64,000 bases of DNA. It comes from Tritrichomonas musculus (taxonomy: Eukaryota; Parabasalia; Tritrichomonadida; Tritrichomonadidae). A model generated the notes under the pieces. The model searched no databases. It was not told where the DNA came from and worked only from the letters and a program-made list of their open reading frames with translations. The stretch spans positions 62,001 to 126,000 of the forward strand of contig JAPFFF010000036.1 in the NCBI GenBank assembly GCA_039105265.1, in the 5' to 3' direction. Position 1 is the stretch's first letter, and each line of letters begins with the position of its first letter. Below, piece after piece: positions 21,073 through 30,838 of the stretch. The position numbers and the translations under genes are program-made.

Positions 21073-21521
21073 TTGGCTTGTTAATTCTCGATTTTCGATA
21101 TCGATAATTGATCCATTTTACTGATATCAATATCAAATCAAAAATTTAATCTCTGATATCAATAATGAATAAAAATAAAAGATCGGTTATCAATATTGAA
21201 AATTTTTTAACGTATCAAAATTTTAAACTTTTTTAACTGATTACTTCACATATCCGTTAAAAAATTTTGAAAAAGCTGATTCTTTAACATAAGTTAGAAT
21301 ATATTTATTTTATGCCATTAAAATACTATTTTTAATGTTTTTTCAGGTATTAATTTCGATTAATCAAGATTCGATATCAAAAGAATATTTTTTTTGTATC
21401 ACATTTCATACTTGATAATCAAATTCATCAATTAAATTTTCCAATCGATAAAAATTTATTATCGATTATCTGAGTTAAAAAAGTGCCAAACCTGATAATT
21501 GATATCAGAATAACCAGCCTA
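21073..21521. mobile_element. hAT-like MITE of the TAGGCTTGTTA family
   Basis: 449 bp, inverted ends (left T[T]GGCTTGTTA, right TAACCAGCCTA) and perfect 8-bp target duplication ATTCTAAA at 21065-21072 and 21522-21529. Runs opposite to the copy at 52076. No coding capacity; interior is rich in GATATC-type palindromes. Confidence 0.8.
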
Positions 21522-21575
21522 ATTCTAAATGAAAAATGTATTAAATATTACCCCTAACGTACACGGAAAAAATGA

Positions 21576-22021
21576 AAATTCCCGATTGAATGGTTTATTT
21601 TATCAAAAAGTTTATAACTTTTTAAATTATTATTTTTTCTTTCAGAATTTTTTTTTAGTAGCTATGGCTTCTGCTGAGGTTGTTTCTGATTCTGATACTA
21701 TATTTGATTGAGTTGTCGCCTACAGCTATCTTGGCTTAGCCATAGGCGACAACTCCTGATACTCAAAAAAAAAAAATTTTAAATGCGTAATTTATTTTTT
21801 ATTAAACTAAAGTTTAATAAATTGATAATAAATAATCATTTAAATAAACGTCCTCCAAAAATCAGAATTTTATTATAAATGCGTGATTTATTATTTTAAT
21901 ATTCAATATTTTAAAGTAAACATATAATTAAATACAAATTTATATTTTATATTTCTATACGAAGAACATTTTATCGAGATATAATTATTAATAAATTGAA
22001 TACCATTCAATCGGGAATTTC
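21576..22021. repeat. Short inverted repeat bounding the Hsp70 copy
   Basis: An inverted repeat AAATTCCCGATTGAATGGT (21576-21594, and 22003-22021) encloses about 410 nt. Inside, 21710-21755 is a hairpin with a 13-bp perfect stem (GAGTTGTCGCCTA). The right arm lies exactly where homology to the Hsp70 region begins, so it may mark the break of the inverted duplication or be a small transposon. Confidence 0.55.
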
Positions 22022-22267
22022 CTTTTTACCATCATATATCACATCTGTTGGATGTTCTCTCTGTTCATCTAAGGCAGCTTCTCCAATCAAAACTTCACCA
22101 GTTGGAGAAAAATATACAATAGATGGAATCCACTCAGATTCACTATATGGATCTTTAATAGGTCGAATTTCCCCATTATTTAACAATCGTGCAACACTTG
22201 AGCATGATGTACCAAAATCAATTCCAACTGTTTGTGCAGGAAGAACTCTTTTGAGAGATGAGAACAT
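22007..22267 (-). pseudogene. Broken 5' copy of the rightward Hsp70
   Basis: Encodes the first 80-odd residues of the Hsp70 at 19005 almost without change, then diverges after VIYDG and stops. Together with the following fragment it is an inverted copy of the divergent promoter region (original about 18051-19250). Lacks most of the ATPase domain, so it cannot be a working chaperone. Confidence 0.85.
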
Positions 22268-22501
22268 TAACTCTTGTTATTAAATGATATGAAACATATG
22301 TAAAATATTCTTTATTTCAAAGATTGAAAGAAATTTCCAAATAATAAACTATTTGGCAAAAAAAAGTGGAAAATTTTATTTGGCAAAAAAAAGTGGAAAA
22401 TTTTATTTGGCAAAAAAAAGTGGAAAATTTTTGTTGAAAGATTCAAAATTTATGGAAATTTTATTTTAAATAAAACAACATATCATTTTATTCTTTAATA
22501 T

Positions 22502-23080
22502 ATGGATTACATTCAAGAATATTTATCTAATATTGGCAAAATGAAGGATAAAGTATTTAATGAGCTCAATGAAATGTTTCATTTTATGGAACAATTTGTA
22601 AAAGACTCAGGAAAAACTATAAATGAGCAAACGAACATGATATCTACTTTACAATCCTTCCAAGTATATCAGCAACAATATGTGAATCAACAGCAAGATG
22701 TAAATCAGCAACAATATCAAAATCAACAACAATATGTGAATCAGCAGCAAGATGTAAATCAGCAACAATATCAAAATCAACAACAATATGTGAATCAGCA
22801 GCAAGATGTAAATCAGCAACAATATCAAAATCAACAACAATATCAAAATCAGCAACAATATCAAGATCAACAACAAAGCCTAAATCAACAACAATACCAA
22901 AATCAACAAAAAAGAAAAGATCAACAACAATGTCAAGAACAGCAGCAATATCAAAGCCAACAACAATATTAGAGCCAACAACAAGAGTTAAAAAAATTTA
23001 AAACCGAAATGTCAGTATATACAATATCCTCAGAAAAATTAAAAATCTTTATATCAGTAGTTGCAAACTCAGCTTTCTAT
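22502..23080 (+). pseudogene. Broken 5' copy of the Q-rich Hsp70
   Basis: The frame 22502-22972 repeats the 54-residue leader of the gene at 18770 exactly, then has a shorter and reshuffled Q/N tract in which YVNQQQDVNQQQ is repeated. It stops at a TAG at 22970-22972, but similarity to the parent runs on to about 23080 (the CAACTCAGC stretch) with no ATPase domain after it. The contraction and reshuffling of the tract, compared with the perfect leader, shows how fast the repeat changes. If translated it would be a free prion-like peptide of 156 residues. Confidence 0.8.
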
Positions 23081-23293
23081 AAAATAATATTAATTTTCAT
23101 AGATCAGAAAATTGTTTCAAAGTTTGATTGTAAAATAAAAGGTAAGCAAAAATTATTTAATAATAGCTATTATTAATATTGTATTAATTATTAAAAATTG
23201 ATGTTTAGTAAAACTTATTTAACTAAGGCTTGAATATCATCCATTTAGTCCACACTTTCATCAAATTTGGTATCAGCATTGTCATCAGTTGAA

Positions 23294-23575
23294 TCAGCAC
23301 CTCCTAAACTGATCATTGTTAGCAAATTTGATGCATTTTAAATCAAGTTTGGTATCAGCAAATTTGGTATCAGCACCTCCTTTATCTGCAGCCATTTTAA
23401 AATATCGAGCTGCTTCTTTCAAATCAAGTTCAATTCCATCCCCGCTATTAAGCATAATTCCATATAAAACCATTGATCGAATATCACCTTTATCACTAGC
23501 ATATTTCAAATATTTAGCTGCTTCTTTTTTATTAGGTTTAACTCCAATCCATCTAAGTAACATTAAACCATACAT
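23294..23575 (-). pseudogene. Sel1-repeat fragment
   Basis: 93 codons with two Sel1-like repeats (KEAAKYLKYASDKGDIRSMVLYG and KEAARYFKMAADKGG), the usual protein-binding module of kinase-Sel1 genes in trichomonads. Neither a normal start nor the rest of the gene is present, and repeat-like coding continues upstream in another frame. A short internal repeat (AATTTGGTATCAGCA) near 23270-23375 marks local rearrangement. Confidence 0.65.
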
Positions 23576-23881
23576 TCACATCTCTTGTGGATTTCCTTTG
23601 ATTAGTAATTGTCAAATAATAAACAATTTCATCAAATGTTTGCCTTTCTTTTAGTTCAACTGCCCAGGTGTTGATTCTGGAAAATCTGAAAGAATTTTTT
23701 CTGAAATAATTTCCATAAATAAATATGAGCTTAATTTAAGATAATTGTAACAATGATTCCTCTCAATTTTGAAACGCCGAATATTTGTATGTTACATGAG
23801 TTTTCTTAGCGAGATCTGTAATTATATATTTTGTTTTATATGTTTTGGTTTCATTATGCATCCAAAAAGTTTATATTTATA

Positions 23882-24151
23882 TATAGTGTATAGACAAAAA
23901 AAAATTAATGGACAAAAACAACTTAATTTGCTTTAGAAATATATTTTTGCCTTGAAAATTTGTACAAATATACTTCATCATCTAATAATAAAAATATTCT
24001 ATTTTCAAGCATTTTCTTTGAGTTTTTTATTATCTTATATTAAATTATAATTTAAAATACTTCAATATTCAAGAAAATAAATCAACTTTTTATGTGGAGG
24101 TGAAGTGAAAGTCGTTTTTGTCCATTAATTTTTTTTTGTCTATGCACTATA
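23882..24151. mobile_element. Small TA-flanked MITE, 270 bp
   Basis: Near-perfect inverted ends of about 40 bp (TATAGTG.ATAGACAAAAAA and onward to GGACAAAAAC) facing each other across 180 nt. Flanked by TA repeats. No coding frame. Probably a Tc1/mariner-like MITE. Confidence 0.65.
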
Positions 24152-24255
24152 TATATAAAATGATGTAAAAAAAGGTAATAGATGTACAAACAAAAACTCT
24201 AAATGATAATATTAAACTTTTACTAATCTTAAAAATCATTAGAATATAGCCATAT

Positions 24256-26226
24256 TTATATATCGTAATTTTGCCAGAATGGTTCAATGCTTTTATAAGC
24301 TTCTACAAAATAAGATGCATCTCTATTAACATTATTCGGATTATTAATAAAGAAATTGACTATTGGATTTTTAAGAGATCCCAAAACTCTAGCAAAGTTT
24401 GTATTTATCGGTTTTATCTTCCCTATAAATTTGCCGAATCCATCACATTTTTCTTGAAGAACATTAGCATTTTTCATTGTAATAAAAACAGAAAAACTTT
24501 CTTTGGTATCATTTTTTTCATGTAGTAGATTAACAGCTTTTTCAAAGTCTTTTTTATATTTAATTGAATAGTATTCACCTTTGATAGGTCCATAGTTATT
24601 TGGATTGCTAATTTGCTGATCTGCAGAAGATGATGTTTTAAATATGCAAAAATGAACATTATTGTATTCTTCTTCATTGACTTTTGATATGTCTACATTC
24701 CAGAATTTTTCATCAAGTCTGATTGAATTTAAGTCTGGCCAGTCACAATTTTCGTCGAAAACGTAGAATCTTTCATTTTTTTTATATGTAAAAAACGCTT
24801 CAATTTCTTTCGATGTAAAAAGGGTGTCATTGACTGTCTTTCCTTGAATTGGTAAGTTTTGTTCTTTGACATATCCCTCAAAGTCTTCTCGATATTTATG
24901 AAACAAATTTATAATACTTGCAGAAAAATCATCAAGAGATTTTTGGCTATTTTTATCAAGCAATGATTCAATAAAAATTGAAGAAAAAATATTCCCAAAA
25001 ACTCTGGTTATTGGATCCTCTAAGATAGACATATTAATTTCACGTCCTGGAAGAGAAATTGAATCCTGATCATATGATGAAGATGTAAATATTATTGCTT
25101 TTTCTGAAAATTTTAAAAAGTGTTGAGGAACGCATTTTTCATCTGAAAATTGAGAATCCAAATTATTAATAAATTGAGAAATTTTGGAAATTGTTTCTTC
25201 ATCCATATCGGCAAGTTTTAATTTAAAATTTGCTATTGTCTCTTGGCTAATTTTACCAAAATCAAAATATTTTATTTTTTCATCAACTATTTTACGGAAA
25301 TTTTCTTTTTCAAATTTTCCAAGTCCAGTCAAAAAATTGAATAAAACTGATTCAATTTCAAGATCATATTCATTTGGAAATATTTGTTTAAATTCCTGAC
25401 AAATTTTTATAAGTTCTATCATTGAACCACTTCTACATGAATCATTACAGATATAAAAACGCTTACAATCAATTTTAAGGAGTCGCTCAATAAAAAACTG
25501 GTATGGAAATCCAGTTTTTTGCCCTATGAAACCATGATTTAAAAAGAAAACAAAGAGATGAGTATTCTCATTCGAGAAATTTTTGAAGTCTTTGATAATT
25601 TCAATATTAAAAGGTTTAATAACGTCTCCATATGATTCTTGAAAAAAGAATTTGAATTGATGTGTTCCAATTTGTGCAATATTGATAGACTGATAAAAGC
25701 CAAATTCATTTATTTCTTTTAATTTGAATTTATATTTTAAGTTTGGTTTTTTATCTGAGATTTCTTCATAAAACTGTGTTGGAGATGAAATTAAATCTGT
25801 TTTATTATCTAGATTTGTGAAGTTTTTTTCTTGTGTTGATGTGATAAGTATCTGCGAATAAGGAATTCCAAAAGCAAAATGAAAAAGATGTCGTATTAAC
25901 AATGCAGTGCTGAGATCTTCAGCATCTTTTTGAAATAGGCCATCATATAGTGGTTCTGATATAATTTGAAAGGTCGACCCGACAATAATAAGGACACTTA
26001 TGTTTTGTCTTATTTCATGAAATTTTTCAATTTCAGACTTAAATTCTTCTTCAAAGCTTCTTTCTCTAGAAATGAAAAAAGTTTGATATTCAGATTGAAA
26101 TTGATTAAATTGTAATTTATTTTCTGCATTTGTGTTGGACTGCATTCTTTCCTTTGATCCAGGGAAATCATATCCTGCATATTCTTCCAGATTTTTTTCT
26201 GTAGTAATTGATAAAAAAGTACTCAT
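24256..26226 (-). CDS. Caspase-like clan CD cysteine peptidase
   Basis: 656 residues. The catalytic pair is visible: His231 in FFLNHGFIG and Cys264 in NDSCRSGSM, each after a hydrophobic strand (THLFVFFL, RFYICNDS), as in legumain/caspase-type (C13/C14) peptidases. The N-terminal half supplies a Rossmann-like start (ISVLIIVGS). The C-terminal 300 residues are unassigned. Clan CD peptidases cut after Asn, Asp or basic residues and are numerous in trichomonads. No signal peptide is clear, so cytosolic action is likelier than lysosomal. Stands alone, with an initiator-like motif just upstream. Confidence is higher for the fold than for activity. Confidence 0.72.
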   Translation of the reverse strand: MSTFLSITTEKNLEEYAGYDFPGSKERMQSNTNAENKLQFNQFQSEYQTFFISRERSFEEEFKSEIEKFHEIRQNISVLIIVGSTFQIISEPLYDGLFQKDAEDLSTALLIRHLFHFAFGIPYSQILITSTQEKNFTNLDNKTDLISSPTQFYEEISDKKPNLKYKFKLKEINEFGFYQSINIAQIGTHQFKFFFQESYGDVIKPFNIEIIKDFKNFSNENTHLFVFFLNHGFIGQKTGFPYQFFIERLLKIDCKRFYICNDSCRSGSMIELIKICQEFKQIFPNEYDLEIESVLFNFLTGLGKFEKENFRKIVDEKIKYFDFGKISQETIANFKLKLADMDEETISKISQFINNLDSQFSDEKCVPQHFLKFSEKAIIFTSSSYDQDSISLPGREINMSILEDPITRVFGNIFSSIFIESLLDKNSQKSLDDFSASIINLFHKYREDFEGYVKEQNLPIQGKTVNDTLFTSKEIEAFFTYKKNERFYVFDENCDWPDLNSIRLDEKFWNVDISKVNEEEYNNVHFCIFKTSSSADQQISNPNNYGPIKGEYYSIKYKKDFEKAVNLLHEKNDTKESFSVFITMKNANVLQEKCDGFGKFIGKIKPINTNFARVLGSLKNPIVNFFINNPNNVNRDASYFVEAYKSIEPFWQNYDI

Positions 26227-26227
26227 A

Positions 26228-26236
26228 ATAAAATGA
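26228..26236 (-). promoter_or_regulatory. Initiator-like motif TCATTTTAT
   Basis: Minus-strand TCATTTTAT begins 10 nt before the peptidase ATG; identical 9-mer upstream of the Q-rich Hsp70. Confidence 0.5.
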
Positions 26237-26436
26237 ATTGATCAATTTTAATTCAGAAAAATTTTAAAATTTTAAGAAAGAAAAATTCAAAGAAAAATTT
26301 TGTTCCGGAGCGGTTATGGTTAATATTAACCTCGTATCGTATTTCTTATTTTAATTCAAATTTAAAATGAACGTTAATTTAATTATTTTAATTTATAAAT
26401 ATATCATTCAATTTTTCATTATTCAAATTCATAATT

Positions 26437-26680
26437 ATTAAGGTACAAATCTAGTACGTTTAGAAACCGCAAAAATTTTTGACTCTTTATTTTAATTATA
26501 CGACATGTTATATAAAAAAATATTTTTATCATAAAAATTTTATTAAAAAAAAAAAAAAATAAGTTTCAGAATTTCAAATCTGACACTCATTCAAAACAAA
26601 ACTTTTTCAATGGAGTAAGGGTCTCAAATATATAACGTACTTTCTCTCAATTTGTAACGTACTTGATTTGTACCTTAATA
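26437..26680. mobile_element. Small inverted-repeat element, about 245 bp
   Basis: Ends ATTAAGGTACAAATC(T/A)AGTACGTT in inverted orientation (26437-26460 and 26656-26680), no coding frame. Flanks too AT-rich to define a target duplication. The rest of the gap (26681-26824) holds an (AT)n run at about 26755-26780. Confidence 0.6.
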
Positions 26681-26824
26681 TTATATTAAATATATTATAT
26701 AAATAATATAAAATATTAAAATATTCATTTTAATTAAGATAAATTAAAATAAATCTATATATATATATATATATATATATTTTGACCTGATTATTCAAAA
26801 TATTGTCCATATGGAAATTACAAT

Positions 26825-27007
26825 TTACTTTCTCATTCTATTGAGTTTTTGCAGAATTGAGAAAGCAAACAAAGGAGTGATTGCCTTTCCAAAATTTTTA
26901 CCACAAGAACATCCGAACTTATCTTCTTCAACGTTGACTAATTTTGAAACATCATCGATTGAAATCTCTACAGTTTCTTTTCCGTAAGTTCCAGTGATGG
27001 CTTTGAA
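26825..27007 (-). pseudogene. 3' end fragment of an unknown gene
   Basis: About 60 codons with coding-like composition (ETVEISIDDVSKLVNVEEDKFGCSCGKNFG), ending in a normal stop, cut off on its 5' side where the LRR fragment begins on the other strand. Family not recognised. Confidence 0.4.
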
Positions 27008-27272
27008 AATTGCTCTCAACTAAAAGAAGTAACATTTTTACCAACAGTTAAAAACATTGGAAACAGTGCCTTTTCAAATTGTAAGTCATTAACAAAAGTT
27101 GTTCTTCCACCAACAATTAAATCTATTGGCGAAGGTGTCTTTTGCAATTGTACATCTTTTGGCGTAGTTGAACTTCCATCATCAGTAACAAAGATAAGCA
27201 AAGATTTGTTCAATGACTGTACATCATTAAAAGAAGTAATCATTCCTCCTTCAGTTACATCGATAGGAAAGT
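27002..27272 (+). pseudogene. Scrambled LRR fragment copied from the 7-9 kb gene
   Basis: Matches the gene at 7179-8803 almost base for base but in three joined pieces: about 7350-7490, then about 7775-7870, then about 8525-8560. The joins fall at words repeated in each LRR (for example TTTTGCAATTGTACATCT), so repeat-mediated deletion explains it. Truncated both sides. Confidence 0.8.
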
Positions 27273-27652
27273 ATTGGGCCAAAAATGGACCAATGATCAT
27301 CAAGGAATTTATATAATACTTTTTTATAACGTTTAGCTTGTCGATCAAATGGAATTTGATAATCATAACAAATTTGGTCAATAATCGCTTTTAATTCTTC
27401 ATGGTTGATACCACTACCAAACATCTCATTTATTCTTTTATATGAAATGCTTTTATTTTGGTCATAATCTAAAAGAATATTCACAACTTTTTTCGCATCG
27501 CGACCATCTCTTCTTTTCTTCCTTGCTTTTTCGAGTTTTTCAAGTTTTCCATCATTTTTGGATTCTTTTTGATCTTGAACTTCTTTTTTTATGATATTTT
27601 GATTAGATTCATCAATTTTGAAAAGATAAAAATAGGGATTTCTATGATTCAC
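27272..27652 (-). pseudogene. 5' part of an unknown basic protein, cut by the LRR fragment
   Basis: Starts at 27652 (MNHRNPYFYLF) and encodes about 125 residues: a Lys/Glu-rich stretch, KKRRDGRDAKKVV, then a helical part ending FLDDHWSIFGP before the sequence runs antisense into the LRR fragment. The basic plus helical layout would suit a nucleic-acid binding protein, but I do not recognise a family. The terminal residues LSYRCN come from the inserted fragment. Confidence 0.5.
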
Positions 27653-28207
27653 TTTTGCTCAGAAAAAGTCGAACTTTTCCAATGGAAAAGTGAATTTTGA
27701 ACATCTCTAGATAAAAATATTTCAAAAAATTTTGCCAGTTTTATTTGAATTTAAAAACATTTTTATATCATTCTATTATTATTATTCAATTTATCTGATA
27801 TTTTATTATTCATAAATATGTATGTATTTATTTATATCTTTTTATTTAATAAAATCTAAAATTTATTTATATAAATATATATAATGAAAAAACGAAATAA
27901 TTGAATGGTTTATTATAGTACAAAATATTTTATCTAATTCGAACATTTAATAAGATGATGTTGATATATGTTGTAAATATATACATAAATATTAATGATA
28001 TTCAAATCTAGCTTGAAAAAATGAATGATTTATGGAAATTTTTTTGAATATTATCGATCAATTATTATAATTTCATTGGTGTTGGCCCTATTATTGAAAT
28101 TGTAATTGGTATACTTGCAATATAAATATTTAATGAATTCTATAAAAATAAATAAATAAAAAAATTTGCTTTGTTTTGTTTTTATTAATAATAATTTCAA
28201 TTAGAAT
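27653..28207. other. Intergenic AT-rich, nothing seen
   Basis: Plain AT-rich sequence; I see no frame, repeat ends or RNA fold. Confidence 0.5.
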
Positions 28208-29038
28208 CTAAGTTCTTATTATTTTAGTTTTACTGCATAAATCTAATCTATCAATTTCATTTATTGATGCGGGGATTGATATTGAATTCAATGATTCACA
28301 TTCGCTAAAGGCAAATTCACCAATTTGTTCAACACTTGATGGAATCAATATCTCATTCAAAGCTTTACATTGATGAAAAGCATATCTACCTATTTGAGTT
28401 AAGCTTGAAGGAATGTCAATTTTATTCAGTGCATTGCATCCCTTGAAAGTATAATTAGCAATTTTTGTCACAGAAAAAGGAATCTCAATTTGTCTCAGAT
28501 TTGTACATAAACAAAAAGCATACTCGTCGATAACTGTAACAGTTGAAGGTATTGAAATTTGTCTCAAATTAGAACACATGCAGAAAGCATAATCTCCTAT
28601 TTCAGTTATAGAGGAAGGAATTTTGATTGATAATAGAGATGTGCATTCTTCAAATGTCGCACTTGGGATTCTTTTCAAAGAAGATGGAATTATTACTTCT
28701 TTTAATTTGCAACATTTGCAAAAAACATGAGTCCCTATTTCTACAACAGATGGAGGTATTTCTGCCTCAACAAGAGACTTGCATCGACTAAATGCATAAT
28801 CGCCGATATATGTAACTGAAGAAGGTATTTTTACCCGTGTTAACGAAGGGCATTGGAAGAATGAATATTTCTCTATTTTTGTGATAAATGAAGGGATTTC
28901 AATTTGCCGAATGAAACCGAATCTTTGAAAATAGAAAGATTCTATTGTCGTCCCTAAATAATTTAATATAATATTGACAACTTCTTGGTTTGGTTTTATA
29001 GATGCAGTTAATAAAGGAGAATCATTAAAATATAATAT
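28208..29038 (-). CDS. BspA-type LRR part of a split DUF3447 gene
   Basis: Open from 29038 to 28208 on the minus strand with no ATG near its start. It begins with an ankyrin half-repeat (YFNDSPLLTASIKPNQEVVNIIL) and continues with eight or nine BspA-like LRRs (IPSSVTYIGDYAFSRC pattern), ending LDLCSKTKIIRT. It lies just downstream, same strand, of the DUF3447 frame 29106-30227, from which a stop-containing gap of about 75 nt separates it. The two together have the same plan as the 5087-8803 locus. Any start codon within this frame would cut an LRR in half, so it is best read as a 3' part. Confidence 0.7.
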   Translation of the reverse strand: MLYFNDSPLLTASIKPNQEVVNIILNYLGTTIESFYFQRFGFIRQIEIPSFITKIEKYSFFQCPSLTRVKIPSSVTYIGDYAFSRCKSLVEAEIPPSVVEIGTHVFCKCCKLKEVIIPSSLKRIPSATFEECTSLLSIKIPSSITEIGDYAFCMCSNLRQISIPSTVTVIDEYAFCLCTNLRQIEIPFSVTKIANYTFKGCNALNKIDIPSSLTQIGRYAFHQCKALNEILIPSSVEQIGEFAFSECESLNSISIPASINEIDRLDLCSKTKIIRT

Positions 29039-29105
29039 TTAAGAATGACGAAATAAAACAAAAATTGATTTGGAAACTTTTTCATTTAAGAAATTGAATT
29101 GAATT

Positions 29106-30227
29106 TTATTTCTCAAAAATGATGTGAATTGATTTATTTTTTAAAAGTTCTCTTAATTGAATCTTTCCACTTTTTAAAATAATTTTTACAATTGATGTGT
29201 AATCGTATTGGCATGCAGAATCAAGTAGTTGTTCATAATCCTCATCATTGAAATCATTCGGAATAAAATGAAAATTGTAATAACAAAGAAAAAATTGTTT
29301 TTCTTTTGTTTCTTTTCTATTCCCATTTGCTGTTATTTTAAATGCTTCAGCGATATCGTTGTGATGACATTTTATTGATTGAATAAAGCAATCATTATAT
29401 GAGATATCATATGATTCGATTTGCTTTTCTTTAAGTAATTCAATTAATTGAATATTATGACCGTTTATTGCATAATTCCATAATGATGGAAAAAATACGT
29501 TTCCTTCTTCTTCGTGCAAATAATTAAAGATTTTTGTTGATCCATAAAATGCAGCATATTCAAAATAAGAAGGCTCATTTTTAATTAAAAATGGATTTGT
29601 CTCAAAAATTGAATTTGGTATCGTAAAATTAAATTCAATTGATTTTTGTTTATCGAAAAATTCTTTGAATTCATCGATTGAATCATTTCTAATGAGTTGA
29701 CAAACATAGGAATCATTAACACCTTCTTTTCGCTTTTTTATAATTTCTTCTTCTGTCAAACCTGGTTGATATAAAAGTTTAATTTTGCCTGCGGTTAAAA
29801 ACGGTTTTATTTCTGGATAAAAAAAGTTCGAATCTTTGGGTCCGTATTTTTCAAGAATTAGTTGTATTATTTCTTCATTTATTGATAATATCGCTTTTTC
29901 AAAAAGATATAAGAGAATCAATTTATTATTTTTGAATATTCTGAATATATCTAAATTTGAGAAGGTTTGTTTGATTTTGTCTGAATAATGAAATATAATT
30001 TTGAATATTTTCTCGGCCAAAATATCATTTCTTTTATGATGACTGAAAATCTTACATATTACATGCAAAAATGATCTAAATTCATCTGGATTTTCTTCAA
30101 ATTGATAGCATTTCATTTTTGATATAAATATATTGAAATCCTCTGGCATATTTTCATTACTACTTACATAATCAAGAATAGTTGAATATATTTTTCCCAT
30201 TCTGGTAATATATTCATTAACTTCCAT
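29106..30227 (-). CDS. DUF3447 ankyrin protein, N-terminal part
   Basis: 373 residues with the family's features in order: helical head with FRSFLHVICKIFSHHKRN, the NDSYVCQLIRNDS signature near 175, then weak ankyrin repeats (PSYFEYAAFYGSTKIFNYL, LWNYAINGHNIQLIELL, CHHNDIAEAF). Ends KNKSIHIIFEK then stop. In the uninterrupted 875-residue relative at 55.8 kb the matching point passes straight into the next ankyrin repeat, so this stop falls at a repeat boundary. Adaptor role by family. Confidence 0.75.
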   Translation of the reverse strand: MEVNEYITRMGKIYSTILDYVSSNENMPEDFNIFISKMKCYQFEENPDEFRSFLHVICKIFSHHKRNDILAEKIFKIIFHYSDKIKQTFSNLDIFRIFKNNKLILLYLFEKAILSINEEIIQLILEKYGPKDSNFFYPEIKPFLTAGKIKLLYQPGLTEEEIIKKRKEGVNDSYVCQLIRNDSIDEFKEFFDKQKSIEFNFTIPNSIFETNPFLIKNEPSYFEYAAFYGSTKIFNYLHEEEGNVFFPSLWNYAINGHNIQLIELLKEKQIESYDISYNDCFIQSIKCHHNDIAEAFKITANGNRKETKEKQFFLCYYNFHFIPNDFNDEDYEQLLDSACQYDYTSIVKIILKSGKIQLRELLKNKSIHIIFEK

Positions 30228-30838
30228 ATTTAAGATCGTATTTTCCTTAATTCAAATAAAGTACGTTATTTAAAAAATATTACTTTTTTTTAGATTGGAC
30301 TTGTTTTTTCATACATTTTTAAAAATATTAATAGAATGAAAATGGTTGATCTTTTTAAGGCTACAACAAATTACATTCATAAAAGCACAAACTTTTTCTG
30401 AGAAAGCGGCCAAATATATTAATACATCTGATTACGTAAACATAAAGAAAAATAATAAAGAGAGATTAATAAGAACAAATATTTGTTCTTATGTATAAGA
30501 CAAAAGATGAATAAAAACAAAAAATAACAATATTTATTATTGAATAAATTTTTATTAATTTAAGAATCCTCGCTAAGCAACGGTTTGTAGAATCAGAGCA
30601 TAATGGGATACTCACAATGAATTTGACACAAAAAAGAGCTACATAAGAAGAATTGAGAGATGCTTTCAAGTCATGCAAAGAATTATTATTAAAAATTGGC
30701 TACTGATATTTGATTTTACTATATAAGAAAAGATTCCAGTTAGTATATCCTGTGACTGATGGATCGATATGGGAAAAAAATATAAATTAGATTTCATATC
30801 GTTTTTTATTTATATATAAATAAAGAATGATTATTGTT
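30228..30838. other. Intergenic with a small coding-like remnant
   Basis: At about 30560-30705 the plus strand reads like protein (RILAKQRFVESEHNG..., one internal stop), which I cannot assign. The remainder is AT-rich. Confidence 0.3.

Noticed and set aside
22649-22876. Minus-strand LLILIL/IHILLLI frame
   Set aside because: Antisense of the copied Q/N tract.
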